A DNA stretch of 64,000 nucleotides, taken from contig JALUTY010000017.1 of NCBI GenBank assembly GCA_027021615.1, forward strand, positions 108,177-172,176. The letters are read 5' to 3'. Positions within the stretch are counted from its first letter, which is position 1. Every line of letters starts with the position of its first letter. Under the pieces are notes generated by a model. It saw only the letters and a program-made list of their open reading frames with translations, was not told the DNA's origin and made no database searches. Both the position numbers and the translations under genes were made by a program. Below are positions 1 to 7,989 of this stretch, piece after piece. The stretch is from a bacterium. GTDB lineage: Bacteria > Desulfobacterota > Deferrisomatia > Deferrisomatales > Deferrisomataceae.

Positions 1-24
1 CGCTTGCCCGTCGATCCATGCCAC

Positions 25-180
25 GATAGCGGAAACCTTGGGATCCGGCGGCGATCCGGACGTTCGGAGGGCGCGGCGAGCCAAGGGCCCGCACCCGGCG
101 CTCCACCAGACCCCCACCCCGCACGCCCCAAGGGGAAGGGGGCACGGGTCTGGCACTACTTTCGTTGGGATTAGTAACAC
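25..180 (+). repeat. Dispersed repeat family A, copy 1
   Basis: About 150 bp directly upstream of the HDOD gene. It can be aligned by eye over nearly its whole length with the reverse complement of 54046-54197: shared blocks include AGCGGAA(A)CCTT, GGCGATCCG, GGCGCGGCGAG, CGGCGCTCCA, AAGGGGAAGG, TCTGGCA and CTTTCGTTGGGATT. Both copies have the same orientation relative to the gene that follows (HDOD here, the sugar isomerase there), so the element may carry a promoter. Shorter relatives lie at 43341-43447 and 54212-54310. No ORF in it is convincing. Confidence 0.7.
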
Positions 181-200
181 CTCACAAGGGGAAGTGCCCC

Positions 201-1058
201 ATGGATCGACCCGCACCGGTCCTCGTGGAGATCACCGAACGGCTCGAGCGTCTGCCTCCCATGCCTCAAACCGTGTCCGAGGTCATGCAGATGAGCCGGA
301 CGGAGGACTTCGCCGTGGGCGACCTGGCGCAGGTGGTGTGCAAGGACCCCACCCTGGCCGCCCGCGTGCTCAAGCTGTGTAACTCGGGCTTCTACGGGCT
401 AGGCAAGGAGGTCACCAGCATCCAGAGGGCCGTGGTCCTGTTGGGGTTCGAGATGACCAAGAACCTGGTCCTCTCCAGCTTCGTCCATTCGGTGATCCAG
501 GGCGATTTCGAGGCCTATGCCCAGACCTCGGACGGGCTGTGGGAGCACAGCTTCGGCTCGGCCACCGCCTGCCTGGCCCTGGCCGAGAACACCACCCCGG
601 ACCTGGTGGAGGTGGCCTACACCGCGGGGCTGCTCCACGACATCGGCAAGGTGGTCCTGGCGTCCCTGCTGGCCGAGCGGTTCCAGGAGGTGATCGAACG
701 GGTGAAGACCCGGAGGATCCCGTTCCCCCAGGCCGAGCACGAGGCGCTCGGCACCGACCACGCCGAGGTGGGGGCCTTGGTGGCCGAGCGGTGGAACCTG
801 GCCCCGGTGCTCCGGGAGGTGATCCGCTCCCACCACCACCGGGACGTGGAGGTGTCCGAACCCCGGTTGGCCGCCCTGGTCCGGTTGGCCGACGGGGTGT
901 GCGGCATCCTGGGGGTGGGGGCTGGGTTCGACGCGACCGACGCAGAGCTGGACGACCGGGACCTCGCCCTGGTGGGGCTCGGCGGCGAAAAGCTCCAGCC
1001 CGTCCTGGATCAGGTGATGGCCCGGGTCATGGACGTGCGCGGGTTCCGGCTGTTTTAG
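201..1058 (+). CDS. HDOD domain protein
   Basis: A 285-residue single-domain HDOD protein. This family is HD-related and mostly non-catalytic, and serves as an output or adaptor domain in signalling in GC-rich Gram-negatives. The N-terminus reads LERLPPMPQTV, the typical HDOD entry, followed by KDPTLAARVLKLCNSGFYG and SIQRAVVLLGFEMTKN. An HD pair survives in LLHDIGK near residue 150, so residual metal binding is possible. The ATG at 201 is chosen because AAGGGGAAG lies just upstream; an in-frame upstream ATG at 165 has no such site and falls in the dispersed repeat. A stand-alone CheB-like gene follows in the same direction, which suggests a signalling role. The stop codon overlaps the first bases of the MITE-like element. 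Family call is firm; its partner is unknown. Confidence 0.9.
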   Translation: MDRPAPVLVEITERLERLPPMPQTVSEVMQMSRTEDFAVGDLAQVVCKDPTLAARVLKLCNSGFYGLGKEVTSIQRAVVLLGFEMTKNLVLSSFVHSVIQGDFEAYAQTSDGLWEHSFGSATACLALAENTTPDLVEVAYTAGLLHDIGKVVLASLLAERFQEVIERVKTRRIPFPQAEHEALGTDHAEVGALVAERWNLAPVLREVIRSHHHRDVEVSEPRLAALVRLADGVCGILGVGAGFDATDAELDDRDLALVGLGGEKLQPVLDQVMARVMDVRGFRLF

Positions 1059-1239
1059 CCCGGGCTGCTCATGAGACCTTCTGCTGCGACCGCCGATTGC
1101 ACACCATCTCGGGGGGTGATCGCATCTCGGAGCCCGACGTACCGTCCAGTACGCCTGCGTCTCTCAGCGCTACGCGTACTCCCACCTGCTGCCACACACC
1201 CGGCGGTTTCGCGACGAACACCCTTGAATAATCCGGGAT
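1057..1239 (+). mobile_element. MITE-like element, copy 1 (degenerate ends)
   Basis: About 183 bp between the HDOD stop codon and the CheB-like gene. It matches the reverse complement of 10089-10267 along its length, including shared blocks CTTCTGCTGC, CCGCCGATTGCAC, CCATCTCGGGG, CGTACCGTCC and GGTTTCGCGACGAAC. The ends are a degraded version of the 18-bp terminal inverted repeat of the other copy: AGCCCG...TCATGA at the left, and an ATCCCGG-AT-ATTCA-like sequence on the opposite strand at the right. It has no coding capacity. The left end lies inside the HDOD stop codon. Confidence 0.65.
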
Positions 1240-1252
1240 AAGCGGGGGTGCC

Positions 1253-1822
1253 ATGGAGAAGATCATCTGCATCGGGGGCAGCACGGGGGCGCCGGCTGGG
1301 CTCACCGATCTCCTGGCAAAGCTGCCGGCCGACCTGCCGGCCCCGGTGCTGGTGGCCCTCCACATGCCCGCGTACATGACCGAGGGCTTCGTCCAGACCC
1401 TCGAACGTCGCGTGGCCCTGCGGGTGACGGTGGCAGAGAACGGCGCCCGGCCCGAGCCGGGGTGTGTGTACGTGGGCCCGGGCGGGCTCCACCTGGGCCT
1501 GTCGCCCGCCGGCCGGATCGTGGTGAGCCCCAAACCCACCGAGCTCCACTTCAAACCCAGCATCGACGTGCTGTTCTTCACGGCCGCCCGGGCCCTGAGA
1601 AACCGGGCGGTGGGCGTGGTCCTGACCGGGCTGTCGGCGAAGAAGGACGCGGTGGAGGGGACCTTGGCCCTGCGCAAGGTGCGCGCCGAGGTGCTAGTGA
1701 TCGACGATCCCTCTGCCAGGTTCCTCGGCATGCCCAAGGCCGTGATCGAGGCGGGAGGCGCCAGCCGGGTGCTCCAGGCCGCAGACCTCCCGGCCGCCGT
1801 CACACGGGTGGCCCGCGGTTGA
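1253..1822 (+). CDS. Stand-alone CheB-type methylesterase domain protein
   Basis: A 189-residue protein consisting only of a CheB C-terminal (glutamyl-methylesterase) domain with no receiver. The nucleophile motif is GGSTGAP (Ser10) and the catalytic His lies in ALHMP (His37), as in CheB. The aspartate loop differs from the usual LTGMGNDGA: here it reads LTGLSAKKDAVEG with Asp132, about two residues longer. Deamidase/esterase activity is therefore plausible but not certain. The ATG follows a GGGGGTG ribosome-binding site. It lies 14 kb from the main chemosensory operon, which has its own full-length cheB, so it may act on another substrate, perhaps with the neighbouring HDOD protein. Loss of the receiver implies no phospho-control. 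Confidence 0.82.
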   Translation: MEKIICIGGSTGAPAGLTDLLAKLPADLPAPVLVALHMPAYMTEGFVQTLERRVALRVTVAENGARPEPGCVYVGPGGLHLGLSPAGRIVVSPKPTELHFKPSIDVLFFTAARALRNRAVGVVLTGLSAKKDAVEGTLALRKVRAEVLVIDDPSARFLGMPKAVIEAGGASRVLQAADLPAAVTRVARG

Positions 1823-1903
1823 CCGGGGCGTCCCCCCCCACTAAACTGTAGGGCTTCCCGGGCCCAGCCCGCCCCCTCACTCCCGAGGCCGATCGGACGA
1901 CCC

Positions 1904-3337
1904 ATGGCCGTCGCCGTCATCAGTCGAACCGACCTTCCCGCCCTCCTGCTGGACCCCCGAGCCAACCCGGAACCCATGGTCTTCGTGACGGACGACCCGG
2001 CGCTGGCCCGGATGGCCCGCCGAAGGGGGTTTCGGACGGCCACCGGAGAGCTCACCGACCCCCGCGTGTTCCGGCGGGCCCGCATCGGCCCGGAGGACCG
2101 GGTGCTGTTCCACCTGCCCCGCCTCACCGATCTGAACCGGTGCCTCGCCGCCTTGCTCAAGGTGGTGCCCGACGCGGCCGTGGCCGCCCTCCTGGAACCG
2201 GGCCGGGCCGCGCCGCGCCGGTGGAAGGAACGGGTGCTGTTCATCCCCACGGGCCAGATCGGCACCGTGTGCCTGCGCAGCGAGCTGGAAAAGGCCGCCA
2301 CCCGAAGGATGCTGGCGGGGATCCGGTCCCTGTTCGAAGGGGCCGAGAAGGTGCTCCTGCTCGTCCAGGACGATCCCGACCCCGACGGCCTGGCCTCGGC
2401 GTTGGCCCTGCGGGCCCTGCTGGGGCGGAACCGGTTGACCGCCGTGATCGGGGCGTTCGGGGCGGTGACTCGGCCGGAGAACGTGGCCATGGTGAGGCTG
2501 CTGGATATCCAGGTGGAGACGATCACCCCGAAGAGCCTCGGGCGCTTTGACCGGATCGCCCTGCTGGACGTGCAGCCGCTGCACTCCCCCGATATCCCGC
2601 TGCGGGTGGACCTGGTGATCGATCACCACCCCAAGCGTGCCCAGTGCCGGGCCCGCGTCGCGGACATCCGGCCCAAGTACGGCGCCACCTCCACCATCAT
2701 GACCGAGTACCTGCTGGCCTCCGACACCCCCATCTCCCAGCGCCTGGCCACAGCCCTGATCTACGGCATCAAGACCGACACCCAGCTGCTGGGCCGGGAC
2801 ACCACCCCCATGGACGTGTCGGCGTTCGCCGCCCTGTACCCCCTGGCCAACCACGCGCTGCTGCGGCGGATCGACCGACCCCAGTTCCCCCGGCGGGACC
2901 TGCCCTCCCTCAGCCATGCCCTCAATCACGCCCGCATCGTGGACGACATCCTGTTCGCCCACCTGGGCCCCCTGACCCGGGAGGACGTGGTGCCGTTCAT
3001 CGCGGACTTCGGCCTGGAGGTGGAGGCGGTGGAGTGGTCGGTGGTGTCGGGGGTCTACGGCGGAAAGCTGGTGGTCTCGGTCCGCAGTTACGGCACCGGC
3101 CGCAGCGCGGGCGAGGTGGTCAAGGCCGCGTTCGAGCCGTTCGGAAGCGCCGGAGGCCACAAGGCCATGGCCAAAGCGGTGATCCCCCTGGACAACGTGC
3201 CCGACGAGTGCGTGGACCACGAGACCTGGGTGCAGGGCCGTTTCCTGAACGCGCTGCACCAGAGGGCCAAGGCCAGGTGCCCTGACAACGGCAGGGCCCC
3301 GGGCAACGGCAGCGACCCGACCTGCGCGCGCCCGTGA
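1904..3337 (+). CDS. DHH-family phosphoesterase with N-terminal TrkA-N-like domain
   Basis: A 477-residue protein of the DHH/DHHA1 superfamily (NrnA-like nanoRNase or pAp phosphatase, or cyclic dinucleotide phosphodiesterase). The motifs are DPDPDG (residues 157-162), an Asp at 222 in LLDVQPL, DHH at 240-242, KTDT at 290-293, and the DHHA1 GGH motif at 417-419. Residues 1 to about 125 form a separate domain that resembles a Rossmann-type TrkA-N/RCK domain (VFVTDDPALARMARRRGF), seen fused to DHH proteins in related bacteria. The Shine-Dalgarno for the chosen ATG is poor, so the start could move. Cytoplasmic. It ends convergently 18 bp from the MoeB-like gene. Exact substrate not predictable from sequence. 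Confidence 0.85.
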   Translation: MAVAVISRTDLPALLLDPRANPEPMVFVTDDPALARMARRRGFRTATGELTDPRVFRRARIGPEDRVLFHLPRLTDLNRCLAALLKVVPDAAVAALLEPGRAAPRRWKERVLFIPTGQIGTVCLRSELEKAATRRMLAGIRSLFEGAEKVLLLVQDDPDPDGLASALALRALLGRNRLTAVIGAFGAVTRPENVAMVRLLDIQVETITPKSLGRFDRIALLDVQPLHSPDIPLRVDLVIDHHPKRAQCRARVADIRPKYGATSTIMTEYLLASDTPISQRLATALIYGIKTDTQLLGRDTTPMDVSAFAALYPLANHALLRRIDRPQFPRRDLPSLSHALNHARIVDDILFAHLGPLTREDVVPFIADFGLEVEAVEWSVVSGVYGGKLVVSVRSYGTGRSAGEVVKAAFEPFGSAGGHKAMAKAVIPLDNVPDECVDHETWVQGRFLNALHQRAKARCPDNGRAPGNGSDPTCARP

Positions 3338-3355
3338 CCCGTGCGCGGGGCTCGG

Positions 3356-4174
3356 TCAGCAACGGTCCGATGGATTGGCCGCGCACACGGCCCCCGGCTC
3401 GTCCGAGAGGGGCCGCCGGTGCGGGGGGTCGCCGCAGGCCGGACACCGGGGATCCCGGTGCACCCGCAGCTCCCGGAACGTCAGGGTCTCCCCCTCGAAC
3501 AGCAGCAGACGATTCACCATGGGCTCACCCACTCCGAGGAGGAGCTTGAGCACCTCCAGGGCCTGGAGGCTGCCCATCACCCCTGCCACGGCCCCCAGGA
3601 TCCCGGCCTGGGCGCAGGTGGGCACCGCCCCCGGCGGCGGGGGCTCCCGGAAGAAGCACCGGTAGCAGGCTCCTCTCCCCGGCACCACGGTGAGCATCTG
3701 GCCCTCGAACCGAAGGATACCCGCGTACACGTACGGCACCCCAGCCGCAGCGCAGGCGTCGTTCACTAGGAACTTCGAGGGGAACGTATCGGTGCCGTCC
3801 ACCACCACATCGTAGCCTTGGATGACCCCCAGGGCGTTGGCCGCGGTGAGCCGGAAAGGATGACGCAGCACCTGAACCCCGGGGTTCAGGCGGACCAAAG
3901 CCTCAGCGCCCGAGTCCACCTTGGGCCGACCCACGTCGGGGGTGCCATGGAGGATCTGCCTCTGGAGATTGGTAAGGTCCACCCGGTCGGCATCGCACAG
4001 CCCCACGCTGCCCACCCCGGCCGCGGCCAGGTACAGGGCCGCCGGGCTGCCCAGCCCTCCGGCCCCCACCACCAGAACCCGGGCCTGGCGCAGACGCTCC
4101 TGCCCTCTTCCCCCAACCTCGGGCAGGAGGATCTGACGGGAGTACCGAAGGACCTCCTCCCCGGTCAGAGTCAT
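3356..4174 (-). CDS. MoeB/ThiF/HesA-family adenylyltransferase (E1-like)
   Basis: A 272-residue E1-like enzyme that adenylates the C-terminal glycine of a ubiquitin-like sulfur carrier protein (MoaD or ThiS type). It starts MTLTGEEVLRYSRQILLPEVG, has the nucleotide site GAGGLGSPAA, the DADRVDLTNLQRQ segment, the Cys-containing TCAQAGILG loop, and two zinc CxxC pairs (CYRC and CPAC). The start at 4174 is set by an ATGA overlap with the upstream tusA-like gene; a longer frame to 4363 would run through tusA. The coupling to TusA, which passes persulfide sulfur, and to a siroheme reductase upstream suggests a sulfur-transfer module. I cannot tell a MoeB from a ThiF role without phylogeny. Confidence 0.88.
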   Translation of the reverse strand: MTLTGEEVLRYSRQILLPEVGGRGQERLRQARVLVVGAGGLGSPAALYLAAAGVGSVGLCDADRVDLTNLQRQILHGTPDVGRPKVDSGAEALVRLNPGVQVLRHPFRLTAANALGVIQGYDVVVDGTDTFPSKFLVNDACAAAGVPYVYAGILRFEGQMLTVVPGRGACYRCFFREPPPPGAVPTCAQAGILGAVAGVMGSLQALEVLKLLLGVGEPMVNRLLLFEGETLTFRELRVHRDPRCPACGDPPHRRPLSDEPGAVCAANPSDRC

Positions 4175-4392
4175 GCCTTCTTGCGCACCCGTAACCGAAA
4201 CGCCTCGCCAACCCGCTCCACAGCCAGGACTTGGTGCCCCTCGTCCCGGAGCATGCTGGGGATGCTCGTGACCGGCTCCCCGGCTGCCATCAGGATCTCC
4301 AGCTCTCCCCCGGGCTCCACCTGCTCCAGGCCCATACGGACCCGTACCATGGTCATGGGGCACACGTCGCCCGTGATGTCCAACGTCTGCAT
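4171..4392 (-). CDS. tusA: TusA-family sulfurtransferase
   Basis: A 73-residue TusA/SirA-like protein that carries persulfide sulfur on a single cysteine. The family signature is LDITGDVCPMTMVRVR, with Cys11-Pro12 the sulfur site; the rest has the small alpha/beta fold pattern. AAGGAG stands 7 bp before the ATG. Its stop overlaps the MoeB-like start by 4 bp, so the two are translationally coupled. The VCPMTMVR variant is typical of TusA homologues that sit beside MoeB-like genes rather than of the E. coli tRNA-thiolation protein, so it may serve thiamine, molybdopterin or dissimilatory sulfur metabolism. A tandem-repeat array lies just upstream. Confidence 0.88.
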   Translation of the reverse strand: MQTLDITGDVCPMTMVRVRMGLEQVEPGGELEILMAAGEPVTSIPSMLRDEGHQVLAVERVGEAFRLRVRKKA

Positions 4393-4416
4393 GTTCGGCT
4401 CCTTCCCAGTAAGTTT

Positions 4417-4464
4417 GGGCCTTCGGCCCGCTGGAAGGCTGGAAGGCTGGAAGGCTAGGAGGCC
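4417..4464 (+). repeat. Short-period array GGAAGGCT (word family 1)
   Basis: A GGGCCTTCGGCCC hairpin followed by about three repeats of CTGGAAGG and one CTAGGAGG variant, period about 8. The same hairpin-plus-array layout recurs at 10018-10079 and 52104-52150. It lies between the tusA start and the siroheme reductase stop. Confidence 0.8.
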
Positions 4465-4751
4465 AAAACCCTATCTTAGCTCCTAGCGTTTCAAGTAGCT
4501 CTGCGTTCCAGCATCACGGTCCGGGGGCGTGGTTTCAGGGGCCAGAATTCAGAAGTCGGTGGACAAGGAGAAGGCTCTTCGGTACCCCGAGAGAGTCCCC
4601 CCGGGAACCCAAACTGCCTTTCGGGACTTCCTGTCTCCTGTCCGCTGAACTCCGGTTCCTGAAACCCACGCCTTGCCGCCGACAATGGCCCCGGACCGCG
4701 CCAGTTGCCTTCCGTTGTTGCCCGGCCCCGGCCGCGGGGGGCGAAGGCCCT
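4465..4751. repeat. Non-coding block with inverted TTCAG-type repeats
   Basis: No gene seen. Two related segments face each other: GTTTCAGGGGCCAGAATTCAG near 4531-4551 and, on the other strand, GTTTCAGGAACCGGAGTTCAG near 4643-4663; a third relative, GGTTCAGGAGCCAGGACTCAG, is at 52215-52235. The segment TTCAAGTAG...GGTCCGGG at about 4489-4522 resembles 10272-10308. The block could form a long stem-loop. Confidence 0.55.
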
Positions 4752-5690
4752 CTACCGGAGCGGCTGGAACCGTTCGAGGGCCTCGGGGGTGATCGGCGTC
4801 CACTTCTCCCGGTCCACCCCGTCGAGCACCTCGGCCTGAAACCGCTCGACCCCGATCCGCAGGATGCTCTGGCCCAGACGCTCCTTGGGCTCCCCGCTGT
4901 CCCGATACCAGGCCTTGATCCGGCCCACCGCCTCGATCGCCTCGGGCTCCGCAAGGAACTCTGCGATCTGGATCCCCACCTGCTTCATCCGCCCCCAGCG
5001 GCCACCGGCGAACAGGTGCAACCCGGTGCGGCCCGCCTTCATGGCACCCAGCGGGCACGCCTTGATGCAGTCTCCACAGCTCACGCATGCCCTCCGGTCC
5101 ATGCGCGGCAGCCCCTGCTCGATCGTCATCGCGGCCAGGTGACAGGCCTCCACGCACACGCCGCACCCCGTGCAGGCGTTGGGATCGCACTCGGGCCGGG
5201 CCGCGCCCATCAAACCCACGTCGTTCAGCTGGGGCTTGGAGCAGCTGGAGGCACACCCCGAGACCCCCACCTTGAACTTGTGGGGCAACACCTCGGCATC
5301 GTTGTACCGCCGGTCGATCTCCCATGCGAGATGGAACGTATCCACGTTGCCGTGGGGGCACACAGTCCCGCGGCAGGCCGTGGTGGTGCGCATCCGGGGG
5401 CCGCACCCAGCCAGCCCGATGCCGGCGTCGGCGAGCTCCTGGCGCAGGGCCTCGAACCCCTCCCCGGTCACCCCGGGCAGCTCCACCCCGTACCGGGCCG
5501 TGAGGAGGATCTCCCCCCGGCCGTGCTTCCGGCAAAGACGGGCAAGGCTCTCGAGGGCGTCGGCCGTAAGGAGCCCCACCGGGATCCGGAGCCGGGCGGA
5601 GTACTCGTTTTCCCCTTTGGTCTTGATCATCCCGGTGAGCTGAGCCCCCAGGACCTTGGGCGTATAGAACTCGGACGGTTGCACGGACAT
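4752..5690 (-). CDS. Sulfite/nitrite reductase-like siroheme protein with two [4Fe-4S] clusters
   Basis: A 312-residue reductase of the siroheme type with a built-in ferredoxin, similar in layout to the anaerobic sulfite reductase subunit AsrC or low-molecular-weight sulfite reductases. An N-terminal ferredoxin-like half-domain is followed by siroheme/4Fe-4S ligands C106-x4-C111 (ACRGTVCPHG) and C146-x3-C150 (SGCASSC). Two ferredoxin CxxCxxCxxxC motifs follow at 173-183 and 202-212. GGAG precedes the ATG. Neighbouring TusA and MoeB-like genes and the siroheme genes (sirC, cobA) elsewhere in the window fit a sulfur role. It is monomeric in design; no asrA/asrB partners are present, so the electron donor is unknown. 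Nitrite as substrate cannot be excluded. Confidence 0.85.
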   Translation of the reverse strand: MSVQPSEFYTPKVLGAQLTGMIKTKGENEYSARLRIPVGLLTADALESLARLCRKHGRGEILLTARYGVELPGVTGEGFEALRQELADAGIGLAGCGPRMRTTTACRGTVCPHGNVDTFHLAWEIDRRYNDAEVLPHKFKVGVSGCASSCSKPQLNDVGLMGAARPECDPNACTGCGVCVEACHLAAMTIEQGLPRMDRRACVSCGDCIKACPLGAMKAGRTGLHLFAGGRWGRMKQVGIQIAEFLAEPEAIEAVGRIKAWYRDSGEPKERLGQSILRIGVERFQAEVLDGVDREKWTPITPEALERFQPLR

Positions 5691-5780
5691 GGCATTCTCC
5701 CCATCGGCCGAAAAGACAGGATGTCCGAGATTATGACGCCCCTATTCTGTAGTGTCAAGATAAAGTTTATGGATCCACAT

Positions 5781-6827
5781 TCATACACCATATAGAGTGA
5801 ATCCAGCCGGAGCTCCCGTGATCTCCCGCACCACCGAGGTGGCGAAGGTGCCCGGAGGACACAGGAACTCCACCTCCGTGGCCGTGCCCCTGGGTCGCAC
5901 CTCCACTCCGGCCAGGGGGATCCGCAGGGGCCGACGGGCCCCGGTCTCCCGGGCGAACAGCTCCTCCTCCAGGCCGAACGCCTCCAGCACCCGCGTCTCC
6001 TCCCGTGCCACGCCTCCCAGGGGCCGGACCATCTTGCGGCCCCACAGGGGCCCGGTGGGGGCCACATCGAAGCGCTTCACCCGCCCTGCCTCGGCCCGGG
6101 GATCGGTGCACACGAACAGCCCACCCGAGTCCACCTTCCGGAGCACGTCCCCCTGTAGGGGGCGGTCCAGGGTTCTAGCCTCGATCCGCCTCGCCAGCAC
6201 CTCGTTGAACACCGCGGACTGAAGGGCCGACACGAGGAGGTCCCGCTTCCACCGGCCGGTGCGCAGCTCGCGCCGCAGAAGGCGGACCCCCTGCAGGGCG
6301 TTGTCGCCTTTGACCCCGAACCGCTGGGGTCCGAAGTAGTTGGGCACCCCCCAAGATCGCAGGGTGGTCAGTACCCGCTCCACGGCCGCCGAACCTACCC
6401 CCTCAACCACGACTCGGAACCGATTAGCCGCCAGATGACCCAAACGCAGCTTGTTGCGGTGGCGGGTTGCGGTGAGGACCCGAGCCCCCTCCGCCTCGAA
6501 CGCGGCCCGGGCCACCTCGGTCGGCACCCCGGTCACCGTGAACCCCTGGACCGCGGTGCACCGCTTGTCCTTCATGCCCGCGTAGCCCACGGCCGCCGGG
6601 CCGAGACCCAGCCGCCGGGCCACGGCCACCGCCAGATCCCGAGTGCTCCGCCCCGCCCTCTCCACCCACAGGGCCGCGTGCTCACCCTCTCCGCCGAATG
6701 GGTACCGGGGCACCTCCTCCACCCGGAACGTATCCGGCCCCGGCGTCCACACCCCACCCGCAGGCTTGGCCACGGCCCTCGGATAGTCGAAATCGCGGTA
6801 CGGGGCCAGAGAGAGGTCTGCGCGCAT
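5781..6827 (-). CDS. truD: tRNA pseudouridine(13) synthase TruD
   Basis: TruD isomerises uridine 13 of tRNA to pseudouridine. The catalytic Asp87 lies in GYAGMKDKRCTAVQ, and KLRLGHLAANRF, GVPNYFGPQRFG, SALQSAVFNEVLARR and PPGTFATSVVREI are the expected family segments. With the ATG at 6827 the protein is 348 residues, the family's normal size; an in-frame ATG at 6869 would add 14 residues, and neither has a strong ribosome-binding site. Transcribed divergently from the NarL-type regulator. Cytoplasmic housekeeping enzyme; identity is firm, the start is not. Confidence 0.92.
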   Translation of the reverse strand: MRADLSLAPYRDFDYPRAVAKPAGGVWTPGPDTFRVEEVPRYPFGGEGEHAALWVERAGRSTRDLAVAVARRLGLGPAAVGYAGMKDKRCTAVQGFTVTGVPTEVARAAFEAEGARVLTATRHRNKLRLGHLAANRFRVVVEGVGSAAVERVLTTLRSWGVPNYFGPQRFGVKGDNALQGVRLLRRELRTGRWKRDLLVSALQSAVFNEVLARRIEARTLDRPLQGDVLRKVDSGGLFVCTDPRAEAGRVKRFDVAPTGPLWGRKMVRPLGGVAREETRVLEAFGLEEELFARETGARRPLRIPLAGVEVRPRGTATEVEFLCPPGTFATSVVREITGAPAGFTLYGV

Positions 6828-7027
6828 CCTGGGCCTCGACGAAAAAACGGTGCCGGCGGGCGGGTTCATGGGCCGCCAATACGAAACTGCCGGCTCCGGC
6901 AGAAGGCCTCGTGAGTCCTCCGGGGCCAAGTGCGTTGAACGGCTGTTTTCCCCTATGCTACCGTACCTACGCGTGGGCCGCATCCGTGGTCTCTGGCAGC
7001 CTTCCGCATCAAGGGGACCTTTCTCCC

Positions 7028-7657
7028 ATGCCGATTCGCGTTCTCATCGCCGAGGATCAGCGCCTGTTGCGCCAGTGCTTCGAGGAGGTGCTGGCCCTCG
7101 ACCAAGGCCTCGTCGTGGTGGCCACTGCCTCCGACGGCACCGAGGCCGTGATGCTCACGGAGAAGCACCGGCCGGACATCGTCCTGATGGACCTGGCGAT
7201 GCCCCGGTTGGACGGAATCCGGGCCACCCGCCTGATCCGAGAGCGGGTCCCCCACACCAAGGTGCTGATCCTTTCGCTGCACGAGGCCCCCACCAAGGTG
7301 GACCAGGCCATCAAGGCCGGTGCGTGCGGTTACGTGCTCAAGGACGTGGATCTGGACGAGCTCGTGCGCATCCTCAAGGCCGTGTACCACGGCGAGGAGA
7401 TCCACTCGCCGTTCCTGGCCGATCAGAAGCTCTCCCAAGCCCAAGACCCGGCCCGGTACGGGCTCACGGCCCGGGAGCTCAAGGTATTGCGGTTCCTGGC
7501 GCGGGGCGACAACAACGCGGAGATCGCCGAGAAGCTTTGCGTGTCAGAGCAGACCGTGAAGAAGGAGCTGGTCAGCCTGTTCGAAAAGCTCGGCGTGAAG
7601 AACCGGACACAGGCTGCGGTGAAAGCGGTCCAGCTGGGGCTCGTGGAGTCCGGGTGA
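7028..7657 (+). CDS. NarL/FixJ-type response regulator
   Basis: A 209-residue DNA-binding response regulator. The receiver starts MPIRVLIAEDQRLLRQCFEEVL, with the phospho-acceptor Asp55 in VLMDLAMP and the conserved Lys in YVLKDVDLDEL. A LuxR-type helix-turn-helix occupies about residues 145-205 (LTARELKVLRFLARG...NAEIAEKLCVSEQTVKKEL). AAGGGGA lies upstream of the ATG at 7028. No histidine kinase is adjacent, so it is an orphan whose partner must be elsewhere, for example one of the kinases near 27-32 kb. Confidence 0.93.
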   Translation: MPIRVLIAEDQRLLRQCFEEVLALDQGLVVVATASDGTEAVMLTEKHRPDIVLMDLAMPRLDGIRATRLIRERVPHTKVLILSLHEAPTKVDQAIKAGACGYVLKDVDLDELVRILKAVYHGEEIHSPFLADQKLSQAQDPARYGLTARELKVLRFLARGDNNAEIAEKLCVSEQTVKKELVSLFEKLGVKNRTQAAVKAVQLGLVESG

Positions 7658-7773
7658 CCGTAGAGGAGGCCGAACATGATCCTGGGGCTGGTGGGAAGCG
7701 GGAGAGCCCTTTCCAACCCTCGGAGGCTCCTGGAAGAGGCCCTGGAGCGCAGCCTCGTCCCCTGACTGTCCTC

Positions 7774-7977
7774 TCACCGGCACCCCGCGCACGACCTCGC
7801 GGTACACCCGGAGCACCCACCGCCGGAGGCCCCCCCCCTGCCCCCCACGGAGAACGCCGAGAGCTTCCGCTCCGGGTCCGACGCTCCGCACCGGGGGCAC
7901 GCCGGGACCTGCCCTGGCCGGACCAGGGCCTCGAACCCGTGCCCGCACCTTCGGCAAACGAAGTCGTACAGCGGCAC
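7774..7977 (-). CDS. FmdB-family zinc-ribbon protein
   Basis: A 67-residue FmdB-type protein. The N-terminal zinc ribbon MPLYDFVCRRCGHGFEAL...PACPRCG has two CxxC pairs; the C-terminal tail is rich in Gly and Cys. FmdB was named for a putative regulator of formamidase/amidase genes but the function is not established. The start is GTG (read as Met) after a G-rich segment. It begins 12 bp after the PEBP gene and is probably co-transcribed. Confidence 0.85.
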   Translation of the reverse strand: MPLYDFVCRRCGHGFEALVRPGQVPACPRCGASDPERKLSAFSVGGRGGASGGGCSGCTARSCAGCR

Positions 7978-7989
7978 GGCGCCCCCCGG

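Noticed and set aside
150..178. Sigma-54 promoter (TGGCAC...) in dispersed repeat A
   Set aside because: TGGCAC is present but no TTGC at the required -12 spacing; the other copy has TGGCAA, again without it.
165..200. Earlier ATG for the HDOD gene
   Set aside because: Lies within the dispersed repeat and lacks a ribosome-binding site; the ATG at 201 has AAGGGGAAG upstream.
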